Below, piece after piece: positions 50,537 through 58,749 of a DNA stretch of 64,000 nucleotides. The notes below the pieces were generated by a model, which was not told where the DNA came from, made no database searches, and saw only the letters and a program-made list of their open reading frames with translations. A program made the translations under genes and the position numbers. The stretch is from the NCBI GenBank assembly GCA_040221175.1, contig JAVJVK010000004.1, positions 1,162,268 through 1,226,267 of the forward strand, in the 5' to 3' direction. Source of the DNA: Phycisphaerales bacterium (lineage in GTDB: Bacteria > Planctomycetota > Phycisphaerae > Phycisphaerales > UBA1924). Position 1 is the stretch's first letter. Every line of letters begins with the position of its first letter.

Positions 50537-51943
50537 TTAGTTGCCGCCCGTGTCCGGCACGCCGGTGTACGCCGGGCCCTGGTTGGCTGGGTTGTTGACG
50601 TCGGGGTCAACGCCCGTGGCCGCCAGGATGGCGTTGTTGGCGCTCATGGACCAGATGTTGTCCACGCCGCCGCGATCGGAGATGTAGAAGATCTCGTTGC
50701 CCGGGCCCCACGAGGGCATCAGGTTGACGGCGTTGTCGTCGGTCAGCTCCACCAGGGCGGTGCCATCCTGGGCCACCATCCACAGCTGGGCCGAAGTCGG
50801 ACGGGTCTCGTCCATCTTCGCCCACTGGGTGGGGTTGGGCACGGTCGCGAAGCTGATCCACTTGCCATCGCGGCTCCAAGCCGGGTTGATGCACGCGGCA
50901 TACGGGCTCGAAGCGACCTGTGTCAGGTTGCTGGCGGTCATGCCGTTGAAGTCCAGGCTCCAGACGGTAAAGGCGCGATCGCCGCGCTCCTTGCTCTGCT
51001 GGAACAGGATGCGCTCGCCGTTGCCCGTAGCGCTGTTGCCGGCAACCGGCGACCACTGCGGGAACAGGCCGTAGGTCAGGAACTTGCTCACGCCCGGGTT
51101 GCCGACTTCGGTTACCCAGAGCTCCCACTTACCGCTCACCTCGCCCAGGCGGCTGAAGGCAAGGTACTTGCCATCGGGCGACCAGGTCGGGTGAAGCTCG
51201 TGGCTGCTCTCGGTGGTGATCTGCACGGCCTTGCCACCGGTGGTGGGCATGACGAACAGGTCCCAGTTGCCCGAGCGATTGCTCGAGAAGGCCACCCGCG
51301 TGCCGTCGGGGCTGAACTTGGGCATCACGTCGTTGCCCTCGCTCTTGGTCAGGCGCGTGATGACGCGGCTGTCGACCGGCTTGATGAAGATGTCGCTGGT
51401 CAGGCTGTGCTGCGTGCTGGCGAACGTGATGTAGCGACCATCGGGCGACACGTCCGGATCGAAGTCGGCGCCCTCGACGCTGAAGCTGATCTGCGAAAGG
51501 TTGTTGCCGCCGATGCGATCCGGATCGAGCGCCACCAGCCCGGCATTGTCGGTGAACACCTCGCCGTAGAAGCCATGCACCGCGTCGGTGGGCTGGAACT
51601 GGGCGGGCGTCTTGGGGCTCAGGCTCAATCGCTCGCCGGCCCGAGGTGAACCACCCATGTGCTGGAAGCCCTGCGAGTCATCGGCCGTCAGACCGATGGC
51701 GTAGGGATCGATGGGCGTGGACGTTGACGGCGAGCGGTTGCGGTCGTAGTTGCTGCTGGCCACCGGCTGGCGGTACGTCGCCCGCGCCGTCGTGGGCGTG
51801 CTGGTCTGCTGCTCGCTCGTGCGGATCACCGGGCCGCCGGCCGTAGCCGTGCCCGAGCTGGTGCTGCACGCGGTGGTCAAGCCGGCAACCGCGATCAGCG
51901 CCGCGGCGGCCAGGACGGTCGAGTTCATGCTGCTGTTCATCAT
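50537..51943 (-). CDS. TolB-like beta-propeller lipoprotein
   Basis: 468 aa from the ATG at 51943 (GGAGA upstream; an ATG at 51958 is possible). Lipobox LTTAC, then a Ser/Thr-rich linker. From about residue 140 onward come PD40/WD40-like repeats of TolB: DPDVSPDGRYITFAST, MPKFSPDGTRVAFSSN, HPTWSPDGKYLAFSRL, PAWSRDGKWISFATV. These propellers bind Pal or peptidoglycan-linked lipoproteins; here the protein is anchored itself and lacks the TolB N-terminal domain. Surface or periplasmic binding role. Confidence 0.85.
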   Translation of the reverse strand: MMNSSMNSTVLAAAALIAVAGLTTACSTSSGTATAGGPVIRTSEQQTSTPTTARATYRQPVASSNYDRNRSPSTSTPIDPYAIGLTADDSQGFQHMGGSPRAGERLSLSPKTPAQFQPTDAVHGFYGEVFTDNAGLVALDPDRIGGNNLSQISFSVEGADFDPDVSPDGRYITFASTQHSLTSDIFIKPVDSRVITRLTKSEGNDVMPKFSPDGTRVAFSSNRSGNWDLFVMPTTGGKAVQITTESSHELHPTWSPDGKYLAFSRLGEVSGKWELWVTEVGNPGVSKFLTYGLFPQWSPVAGNSATGNGERILFQQSKERGDRAFTVWSLDFNGMTASNLTQVASSPYAACINPAWSRDGKWISFATVPNPTQWAKMDETRPTSAQLWMVAQDGTALVELTDDNAVNLMPSWGPGNEIFYISDRGGVDNIWSMSANNAILAATGVDPDVNNPANQGPAYTGVPDTGGN

Positions 51944-52204
51944 CGTTCGGGTCTCCATCCCTGGTTCACGGTCCCGTGACTTCCAATCGGCGGGCCAACC
52001 GCGGCCCTCGCTGCACCGCCCGTCGCGGCACACGCCACGCGGGCAAGACTCCCGGCCGAATGTCCGGACCAATCAGTCCGGTCACATCGCCCGTGACGGT
52101 TGTTTCGGCGCTCCAGAGACCCGCCTGAAGTCCGACTGCCTCAATGCAACGAAAATCGACCGCCCGCCCCGAGCCAAGACCGGGTTATGGGTCGCTCGCC
52201 AATG

Positions 52205-52231
52205 AAAAAGACCCGACGCTCTCACGTCGGG
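52205..52231 (-). terminator. Rho-independent terminator after the 91-aa gene
   Basis: On the minus strand CCCGACG-TGAGAG-CGTCGGG is followed by TCTTTTT. It begins 43 nt after the stop of the leftward 91-aa gene. Confidence 0.75.
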
Positions 52232-52273
52232 CCTCACCACGGCTCCCGTTTGCTTGCAGCGAATCAATGGCCC

Positions 52274-52549
52274 TCAGGCATGGCTATCGGCCGACCGTCC
52301 CACGATCGCGGGGGTCTCGCCCCGCCGGACCCACGGCACGTTGGGCCGCTCGTCGGTGGTGTGGGTCAGGTGCTCGAGGTAGTGTCGAAGCTGCGGCTCG
52401 GCGAATCTCTCTAAGAAGGCTGGCGAAGCCGAGCGGTTGATGGTGATGATGCGATCGACGACCTGCTCCCGGGTCAATCGCGTTGAAGGGCCAGGCGAGT
52501 GGATCTCCGCCATCTCGCACGACTCGGGCATGGCAGCCAGGTCGCGCAT
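52274..52549 (-). CDS. small hypothetical protein, 91 aa
   Basis: It starts at the ATG at 52549 with GGAGA eight bases upstream. Soluble, with a central helix (LTREQVVDRIITINRSASPAFL) and AEPQLRHYLEHLTHTTDERP. No family recognised. The clear ribosome site and the downstream terminator support it as a real gene. Confidence 0.6.
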   Translation of the reverse strand: MRDLAAMPESCEMAEIHSPGPSTRLTREQVVDRIITINRSASPAFLERFAEPQLRHYLEHLTHTTDERPNVPWVRRGETPAIVGRSADSHA

Positions 52550-52685
52550 CGTGTCGTCTCCGATGTTCCCCGAGCAGCCGGTCCGACGGGCCGGCCGCGG
52601 GGTGCGGTGGTTTCGGCCCTTCGAAAGCCCCCGATTCACATTTTTCGGACCTCCGAACGCCGCTCTCGCACGCATAAACTCGATC

Positions 52686-53399
52686 ATGCTGCTCTTTGGC
52701 CCAAGGTCTGGTGGTGGGTGGATGCTCCGCTCACAAGGTGCTGAGCCCGACTGGCCCGCCTGGGCCGGCAACATTTTTTCAGACGCACCCGAGCCCCAAC
52801 CCAACCAAACACTGATCGCCTGGTCGGGCTGGTTCGATGATCAGGCCGACCCCCAATCGGGCGTCTTCCATCACGACCCACGCACCTGGACCGCCATCGG
52901 ATGGGAAACCCTCGAAGCCCGGCTCGGCGAGATCCTGCCCAGGTTCGAGGCCGCGAACGCCAGCCTCCTGCTGCGGCCGCACGTGCGTCATGTGATATCG
53001 GACGCTCCGGCCATTCGGCGCGTGCTGGGCCTCTTCGAGACCTCGGCCCTGGGCATCCTCCTCGAGCCGGCCGCCATGCTCACCGCCGGCATGACCGGCG
53101 ACGCCAGGGACCACCTCACCCGCATCCTCGAGGCCCTGGCCCACCACGAAGGCGTCGCCGCCGTGCTCATGACCGGAGCCGAGCGGCCCGCCCTGGGCGA
53201 GGCCGACGGCGAGCACGACGACATCCTCGTGCCCGCCCCGCTCACCCGCGGCTGCCTCGACTACCACGACCTGCTGGCGGTGCTGACCGACCACGGCCCG
53301 TTCGAGCGGCCGCTCGCGCTGTACGACGAGGATGTCCCCGCGCAGCTCGACATGCTCCGCCAGGCCGGCGTCCTACCCTCCCAGCCCGCTCATTCCTAG
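52686..53399 (+). CDS. hypothetical protein, possible TIM-barrel (sugar isomerase-like)
   Basis: About 237 aa. It begins with [12 protein letters not shown] or, twelve codons later, [16 protein letters not shown] (ATG at 52722 after a GGTGGTGGGTGG tract). [44 protein letters not shown] and [20 protein letters not shown] read like the strand-helix pattern of xylose-isomerase-like barrels, but no metal-site motif is certain. It lies 19 nt before nuoC. Confidence 0.6.
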   Translation: MLLFGPRSGGGWMLRSQGAEPDWPAWAGNIFSDAPEPQPNQTLIAWSGWFDDQADPQSGVFHHDPRTWTAIGWETLEARLGEILPRFEAANASLLLRPHVRHVISDAPAIRRVLGLFETSALGILLEPAAMLTAGMTGDARDHLTRILEALAHHEGVAAVLMTGAERPALGEADGEHDDILVPAPLTRGCLDYHDLLAVLTDHGPFERPLALYDEDVPAQLDMLRQAGVLPSQPAHS

Positions 53400-53418
53400 A
53401 TATCCGCAGGGAGCCAGC

Positions 53419-53979
53419 ATGCCCACCGAGCCCCGCACGCCCACGCTCGACCACCCCAACTTCAAGGCCGTCAAGGACGCCTTCCCGGGCGCCAAGCTCA
53501 GCGGCACCGAGTTCCGCGGGCTCAGCTCGCTCATCGTCGAGCCCAAGGACGCCCACGCCGTCATGGCGTTCCTTAAGAACGACCGCGGCTACGACTTCCT
53601 GTCGGACGTCACCGCCGCCGACTACCTGAACTACCCCGCCGACATGCCCGGCCGTTTCGGCGTGATCTACAACATGATCAACACCCAAACCGAGGACCGC
53701 TTCCTGGTCAAGACTTACGTCGATCCCTCGCTGCCCACCGACGGCATCCAGGAGGATCCGTCGCTGGTGGTCGATAGCGTCACCGACATCTGGCCCGGGG
53801 CCGAATGGCCCGAGCGCGAGGTGTTCGACATGTACGGCATCCGCTTCAACGGCCACCCCGACCTCCGCCGCATCCTGACCTGGGAGGCCTACCCCGCCCA
53901 CCCGCTGCGCAAGGACTACCCCGTCCGCGGCCGCGGCGAGCGCGAGAGCTACAAGATCGTGGATCGCAGCGATGCGTGA
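53419..53979 (+). CDS. nuoC: NADH-quinone oxidoreductase subunit C
   Basis: 186 aa. [63 protein letters not shown] and [10 protein letters not shown] give the 30-kDa subunit signature. It forms part of the peripheral arm of complex I. It stands alone; nuoB and nuoD, usual neighbours, are not present. GGAG precedes the ATG at 53419. Confidence 0.93.
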   Translation: MPTEPRTPTLDHPNFKAVKDAFPGAKLSGTEFRGLSSLIVEPKDAHAVMAFLKNDRGYDFLSDVTAADYLNYPADMPGRFGVIYNMINTQTEDRFLVKTYVDPSLPTDGIQEDPSLVVDSVTDIWPGAEWPEREVFDMYGIRFNGHPDLRRILTWEAYPAHPLRKDYPVRGRGERESYKIVDRSDA

Positions 53980-54038
53980 GTGAGGCGGGCGGAGCAAGTT
54001 CCCTTGCTTCAAGCGTCGTTTTGGGTCATACTGGGTAC

Positions 54039-55454
54039 ATGCGTCGCGCCGCTTGCTTGCTCTCTCTTGTACTTTTGACGAATGTGGCGGCGACACTCGC
54101 CGACCCCTGCGACAGCGTTCGCATTCCGCCGCCCGGCGTCGTCCCACCGATCGACTTCGGCGGCCGGCTCATCATCGACGGCGACTTCTGGTTCATCGGC
54201 GACGTCAACGCCCGCGTGCTCTGCCCGGGGTACTTCGGCTGCACCAGCGGGGCGATGCACGTCTACGAGATGGTCGACGGGTCGCTCGAGCATCGCCAGA
54301 TGATCATCCCGCCCACCCCAAGGGCGGGCGACTTCTTCAGCGGCGCGGCGGACCTGCACGAAGGCCGGCTCATCATCGGATCCCTGACCGAGGAGTGGCC
54401 CGGGCTCACGGCCAAGGGCGGCGCCTTCGTGTACGAGTACGACGGGCGCAACTGGGTCCAGACGAGCGACATCCGGCCACCCGATGGCATCGATCCCACG
54501 CTGTCGAGCCGCCTCGGGAGCTTCGTCGCCATCGAGGGCAACGCGGCCTACCTGCGACCGCTGAGCAAGCGGACCGTCTTCGCGTACGAGTTCGACGAGG
54601 GCGAGTGGACGTTTGATCGGCTCATCGAGAGCCCGGACGGATTGCCGGCCAATGCGTTCTTCGGGCAGGTCGTGGTTCCGCACGGGCCGTGGCTGTTCAT
54701 CAGCGCGCCGCAGGATTCGACGGCGTTCGATCGCGGTGGCTCCGTGTACGTGTTCCGCCGCGATGCGGGCGGGTCGATCCAGTTCCACCAGAAGCTGATG
54801 CCGTTCGATGCGCCCGGCGGTGTTGCGAAGAACCAGGCCTTCGGCGTCGACGTCGCCTTTGACGGCGAAACGCTCGCGGTTGGAGCGTACGGGGCGATGC
54901 GGGGTAGCGTGGAAGCCGGGGCCGTGCTCACGTACGAGCTCGTAGGCGATCAATGGACGTTCGCACAGGAGCTTTTGCCGCCGCCATCGGACGAGTCGTC
55001 CGGCATGGGGCTACCCGTTGAGTTCAGCGGCGACGTACTGCTAACAAGGGCGTCCGCCGAGCGCACGCCGACCACCTCGGCGTCCGTCCACTACTTCCGT
55101 CGCGGTGGCGACGGAGAGTGGGCGCACGTCGCACGGCTCGATCCCGATGTCCCCGTCTTTTCGCGATCCTATGGCATTTCGATTGCGATCCAGGGTCAGC
55201 GGGCGCTGTTGGGAGCCATCGACGATTTTGACGCCTCGGGCGACGACTTCGGCGCCGCCTACCTCTTCGATCTATCCTGCTTCGGCTGCCCCCCCGACCT
55301 CGACGCCGACGGCACCCTCACCATCTTCGACTTCCTGACCTTCCTGAACCTCTTCCAGGACGGCGACACGCTCGCCGACTTCGACGGCGACGGCGAGCTG
55401 ACGATCTTCGACTTCCTGGCGTATCAGGACGCATTCGACGCGGGCTGCCCGTAG
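54039..55454 (+). CDS. secreted FG-GAP-like propeller protein with GC-type dockerin tail
   Basis: 471 aa. Signal peptide 1-21. Six or so propeller blades of the form FFSGAADLHEGRLIIGS, FGVDVAFDGETLAVGAYG, YGISIAIQGQRALLGAI follow at about 60-residue intervals. The last 60 residues are two EF-hand-like calcium loops, DLDADGTLTIFDFLTFLNLF and DFDGDGELTIFDFLAYQDAF, closing with DAGCP. This tail occurs at the end of many exported Phycisphaerae proteins and is thought to anchor or sort them. The stop is 4 nt from the stop of the convergent gene. Confidence 0.85.
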   Translation: MRRAACLLSLVLLTNVAATLADPCDSVRIPPPGVVPPIDFGGRLIIDGDFWFIGDVNARVLCPGYFGCTSGAMHVYEMVDGSLEHRQMIIPPTPRAGDFFSGAADLHEGRLIIGSLTEEWPGLTAKGGAFVYEYDGRNWVQTSDIRPPDGIDPTLSSRLGSFVAIEGNAAYLRPLSKRTVFAYEFDEGEWTFDRLIESPDGLPANAFFGQVVVPHGPWLFISAPQDSTAFDRGGSVYVFRRDAGGSIQFHQKLMPFDAPGGVAKNQAFGVDVAFDGETLAVGAYGAMRGSVEAGAVLTYELVGDQWTFAQELLPPPSDESSGMGLPVEFSGDVLLTRASAERTPTTSASVHYFRRGGDGEWAHVARLDPDVPVFSRSYGISIAIQGQRALLGAIDDFDASGDDFGAAYLFDLSCFGCPPDLDADGTLTIFDFLTFLNLFQDGDTLADFDGDGELTIFDFLAYQDAFDAGCP

Positions 55455-55458
55455 CGGC

Positions 55459-55785
55459 CTAGAAGATCGCCCACAACGCGATCACCACCGCCAGCACCAC
55501 GCCACCCACGATGGCCCAGATGGGCGTGCCCTTGCGCGGACCAGATCCCGGGCCCACGCTGGCCTGGCAGTGCCAGCACACTGTCGCGTCGTCGTAGAGT
55601 TCGGTGCCGCAGCGCCAGCAGGTCTGTGTGACCCCGCCGAAGCGGTCCAGGTCGTCTTCGCTGGGGCCGTCGTCGGGCAGGCCGAACTCGGGGGCATGCT
55701 CGAGCACCTCGCCCCGCCGGGCCGCGGCTCGCTTGGCGATTGCGGTATCGGGCATGTCGTCGAGCGGGCGATCGTCGCGGGCCAT
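55459..55785 (-). CDS. zinc-ribbon protein with C-terminal membrane anchor
   Basis: 108 aa. CWRCGTELYDDATVCWHC is a rubredoxin-like CxxC-x10-CxxC zinc ribbon (residues about 56-73), followed by one membrane helix (AIVGGVVLAVVIALWAIF) at the very C-terminus. N-terminal 50 residues are acidic. Tail-anchored zinc ribbons are common and mostly uncharacterised. Confidence 0.72.
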   Translation of the reverse strand: MARDDRPLDDMPDTAIAKRAAARRGEVLEHAPEFGLPDDGPSEDDLDRFGGVTQTCWRCGTELYDDATVCWHCQASVGPGSGPRKGTPIWAIVGGVVLAVVIALWAIF

Positions 55786-55988
55786 GTCTCAATCGTACCG
55801 GCCGCCGCCGGCACGCCCCCGCGGCGCGACAGGCCGGTGGGGCTTCTCCCAACAACCTTGTTGCCGAGCACTCGGCCGGGCCCGATGGCGGCTCTTTCGA
55901 GCTATTGATTGAGAATTCGCCCTAGGGTCGATAGACATCATCCGGCCGCGCATCGTTTCGGTCGGGCGAGGCCCCAAGGAGGTAGACC

Positions 55989-56906
55989 ATGGCCAGAGAA
56001 GTCCATCTGACGGCCCGCCAGCGGACGGCCCTGAGCGTTCCCCCGCTGCTATTGCGCCTTGTGCTGGCGATCATCTTCTTCTGGGCAGGCTACACCAAGA
56101 TCTTCGGATACATGGACGTCACCCCGGAGAACCGCGGCGCGCTGGTCGCCGCGGGCGTGCTCCCGGCTGCCGGCGCCCCAACGCCGGCGGACGAGACCCC
56201 CGTCGACGAGCCCGCCCCGGACACGGCGCCCCCCGCGGCGCCAGACCCCACCGAGCCGCCCGCCGAACAGCCCATCGACGAACCGGCCGGCGAGCCCGCA
56301 ACCGATCCGATTGACGAGCCCGATCCGGTCGACGACCCGACGGACCCGATCGAAGACCCCGTGGACGAGCCCGGGCTGGCCGCCGCGGATGAACCAGCCA
56401 TCACCCTCGTCGCCCAGGCCTCGCCCGAGCGTGTGCGCAAGCTCAACGGGCTGGCCTTGTTGCTCTATGCCTCGGCCAATCCGCAGCCCGAACTGGCCGA
56501 CGACGCCGACGGCACGCTGGAGGCCCAGCGGCCCATGGCGCTCTGGCCCGCGGCGGTGGGTTCGCCGCCTTGGCCGGTGCGATTCGCGTGGGCGGCGGCG
56601 TTGACCGAACTGCTTGCCGGCCTTGTGCTGCTCGTGGGCCTGTTTACGCGCCTGGGCGGGCTGTCGGTCGCCGGGGTCATGGGCGTGGCCATCTGGCTCA
56701 CAGAGATCGGTCCGGCCATCCAGAGCGGCAATACCTGGCTGGGCTTCCTGCCCATGTACGAGCCCATGGACGTCTCGAGCTACACACGCCTGCTGTACCA
56801 GTTCTCGTTGTTGATGATCGGCCTGGCCCTGCTGTTCTCGGGCCCGGGCATGCTGTCGCTGGACCGCTGGATCTTCGGCAAGAGCGTCGCAGACGACGAG
56901 GACTAA
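55989..56906 (+). CDS. DoxX-family membrane protein with acidic Pro/Asp/Glu insert
   Basis: 305 aa. AAGGAGG precedes the ATG. First helix at 18-37 (LLLRLVLAIIFFWAGYTKIFG, the DoxX signature). Residues about 63-136 are an insert of Pro, Glu, Asp and Ala (repeats like PVDEPAPD, PIDEPAGE, PVDDPTDP). Then follow three more helices (VRFAWAAALTELLAGLVLL, VAGVMGVAIWLTEIG, FSLLMIGLALLFSG). DoxX proteins associate with respiratory or redox functions. The insert should lie outside the membrane and is strongly acidic. Confidence 0.82.
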   Translation: MAREVHLTARQRTALSVPPLLLRLVLAIIFFWAGYTKIFGYMDVTPENRGALVAAGVLPAAGAPTPADETPVDEPAPDTAPPAAPDPTEPPAEQPIDEPAGEPATDPIDEPDPVDDPTDPIEDPVDEPGLAAADEPAITLVAQASPERVRKLNGLALLLYASANPQPELADDADGTLEAQRPMALWPAAVGSPPWPVRFAWAAALTELLAGLVLLVGLFTRLGGLSVAGVMGVAIWLTEIGPAIQSGNTWLGFLPMYEPMDVSSYTRLLYQFSLLMIGLALLFSGPGMLSLDRWIFGKSVADDED

Positions 56907-57009
56907 CCCGGGCGAACCCCGAATCTGGGGAACACAACCGCGTTCGCAAGCGAAGGTCTCTGGTGGCTGGGCTCCTATGGTGAGCCACTCGCCATTGGAG
57001 GCCTTTCTC

Positions 57010-57405
57010 GTGACCACCACCGACACCTCGGCACTTCAGGACGCCACCATCCTCATCGTCGACGACGACAAGGACGTGCTGCTGGCCATGGAAACCGCCT
57101 TCAAGGCCGAAGGCGCCGTCACGCACACGGCCGGCGACGGCAACCGGGCCATCGAGCTGACCCTGGAAGAAAAGCCGGACCTGGTGATCCTGGACATGAT
57201 GCTGCCGGCTCGGTCGGGCTTCCTGGCCCTTGAGAAGATCAAGGGCAACACAGACAGCCCGCTGGTGATCATGGTGACGGCCAATGATGGCAAGCGGCAC
57301 CAGGCATATGCCCAGTCGCTGGGCGTCGACGGCTACCTCATCAAGCCCGTGCCGCTGGGCCAGCTCATGGAAACGGCCGCCGAGCTCCTGGCGAGCCGCA
57401 AGTAG
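57010..57405 (+). CDS. single-domain response regulator (CheY-like)
   Basis: 131 aa. Receiver domain only: ILIVDDDKDVLLAM (acidic pocket), VILDMMLPARSG (phospho-Asp), VMVTAND (Thr) and YLIKPVPLGQL (Lys). GTG start at 57010 with GGAGG eight bases upstream; an earlier ATG (56977) lacks this. No kinase or flagellar gene adjoins it. A 106-aa gene follows 15 nt later. Confidence 0.9.
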   Translation: MTTTDTSALQDATILIVDDDKDVLLAMETAFKAEGAVTHTAGDGNRAIELTLEEKPDLVILDMMLPARSGFLALEKIKGNTDSPLVIMVTANDGKRHQAYAQSLGVDGYLIKPVPLGQLMETAAELLASRK

Positions 57406-57420
57406 GGGGACCCCGGCCGG

Positions 57421-57741
57421 ATGCCCAAGCGTCAGATCGTCATCGTGTCGTCCGAACCCGCCGACGAGGGCCTGCCGCCCCTGGGCACCATCGATGAGGT
57501 GTCACAGGCACTGGCCGACTTCAACACCGCTCCGGATGGCTCCGAGCGCAGCGCCTCGGCCGGCACGGTGGTGCTCCACGGCCCGGGCCTGGTCGTCGAA
57601 CTGCCGATGGGCCTGGACCGGGTAACCCAGGGCCTGGTGACCCTGATCGACGAGGACGTCGCCTGGCCCGTGCTCATGCGGCTGGTGAAGAACCTGCCCT
57701 GGAAGCTGCTGGATCTGGAGACCGGCCGCAGCTTCGGCTGA
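57421..57741 (+). CDS. hypothetical protein, 106 aa
   Basis: Soluble, beta-rich (RQIVIVSSEPAD, AGTVVLHGPGLVVELP) with a helical end (DEDVAWPVLMRLVKNLPWKLL). No family recognised. Its 15-nt spacing behind the CheY-like gene suggests joint expression and a possible role as the receiver's partner. Confidence 0.6.
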   Translation: MPKRQIVIVSSEPADEGLPPLGTIDEVSQALADFNTAPDGSERSASAGTVVLHGPGLVVELPMGLDRVTQGLVTLIDEDVAWPVLMRLVKNLPWKLLDLETGRSFG

Positions 57742-57946
57742 CCCGCTCGTTTTCACTTCTGCGTGCGTCCGAAGCCCCGCTCCGTGCGTGGCCGGCTGTC
57801 AAGTTGGGCAAGAACTGTCGTATGGGCGATGGCCCCACGTCCGATTTGGTCTTTCGTCAAGGAAAAGACCTGGAAAATCTTGCTCGATCGAGTCTTTTCT
57901 GCACGGATCGCGATACGAAAAAGCCCCCAGAGGGGTATAACTGATT

Positions 57947-57974
57947 GTGCCAGCATGCAGCAACGTGCTGGCGC
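57947..57974 (+). other. leader stem-loop before the second PEP-CTERM-like gene
   Basis: GTGCCAGCATG-CAGCAA-CGTGCTGGCGC folds into an 11-bp stem with one or two wobble pairs. It lies 41 nt before the ATG at 58016. It may be a 5'-UTR structure or a weak terminator of the preceding gene (only scattered Ts follow). Confidence 0.45.
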
Positions 57975-58015
57975 TCGTTTGAGTTTCGTGCACGTTTGTA
58001 TGTAGGAGAGACAAG

Positions 58016-58624
58016 ATGACCAAGATCAGCGCTGTTATCGGTATCCTCGGCGTGGCCGGCATGGCCGCCGCCCAAGTCAGCCCGGGCCCCTTCACCCCCG
58101 AGGCCACCGACGATTACGAGAGCTACCCCGGCGCCCGCGCCGAGATTACCTCGATGTTCGGCGGCACGGTTCCCGTGATCCCCGGTTCGGTGTTCCACGC
58201 CTCGGTCGACGAGGGCAACTGGAGCGACTTCCGCAGCCCCGGCGGCCCGATCCAGCCCACCTCGGGCACGAAGTTCGGCACGCTGTTCGGCTTCGGTGAC
58301 ATCACCCTCGACTTCACCGGCTTGGGCGGCATCCTGGGCTTTGGCGGCATGGCGAGCGCCGCGGGCGTTGGCGCCGACACCATCGAGTTCTTCGACATGT
58401 CGGGTGCTCCCATCGGCAGCTTCGTCGACGCCGACGGCTTCGGCCCGGGCGACGGCACCATGGAAGCCTTCAGCTTCGTGTCGACCGTTCCGATCGGCTC
58501 GGTCCGCCTGGACGGTGTCGAGACCGCCTACGACGACCTGACCTACACCACGGTTCCGGCTCCGGCCGGCCTGGCCGTGCTGGCCGGTCTTGGCGCCATC
58601 GCCAGCCGTCGTCGTCGCGCCTGA
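58016..58624 (+). CDS. small secreted protein with PEP-CTERM-like sorting tail
   Basis: 202 aa; AGGAGA precedes the ATG. Signal peptide 1-19 (GMAAAQ). The body contains a single beta-rich domain (DDYESYPGARAEITSMFGG, ITLDFTGLGGILGFGGM, ADTIEFFDMSGAPIGSF, SVRLDGVETAYDDLTY) seen in many PEP-CTERM proteins. The tail is VPAPAGLAVLAGLGAIA then SRRRRA: Pro-Ala-Pro, hydrophobic helix, Arg cluster. A strong terminator follows, so it forms its own unit. Confidence 0.85.
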   Translation: MTKISAVIGILGVAGMAAAQVSPGPFTPEATDDYESYPGARAEITSMFGGTVPVIPGSVFHASVDEGNWSDFRSPGGPIQPTSGTKFGTLFGFGDITLDFTGLGGILGFGGMASAAGVGADTIEFFDMSGAPIGSFVDADGFGPGDGTMEAFSFVSTVPIGSVRLDGVETAYDDLTYTTVPAPAGLAVLAGLGAIASRRRRA

Positions 58625-58658
58625 GCCACCTGCGTTCAGCCGATTCTGCTTGACCATG

Positions 58659-58694
58659 CGCGCGTCTCCGGGGTGCCGGAGGCGCGCGTTTTTT
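58659..58694 (+). terminator. strong Rho-independent terminator
   Basis: A 13-bp stem (58659-58671 with 58676-58688, one G-T pair) with a 4-nt loop, followed by TTTTTT. It closes the PEP-CTERM-like gene 34 nt after its stop. Confidence 0.92.
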
Positions 58695-58749
58695 CGTACC
58701 CACCCCCGCTTCCGGCCCGACCGCACGCCCAACACCCTAAACTCGACGC

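Noticed and set aside
57920-57936. Short CCCC-AGA-GGGG hairpin with an A-run, readable as a minus-strand terminator
   Set aside because: The stem is only four or five pairs and no minus-strand gene ends there.
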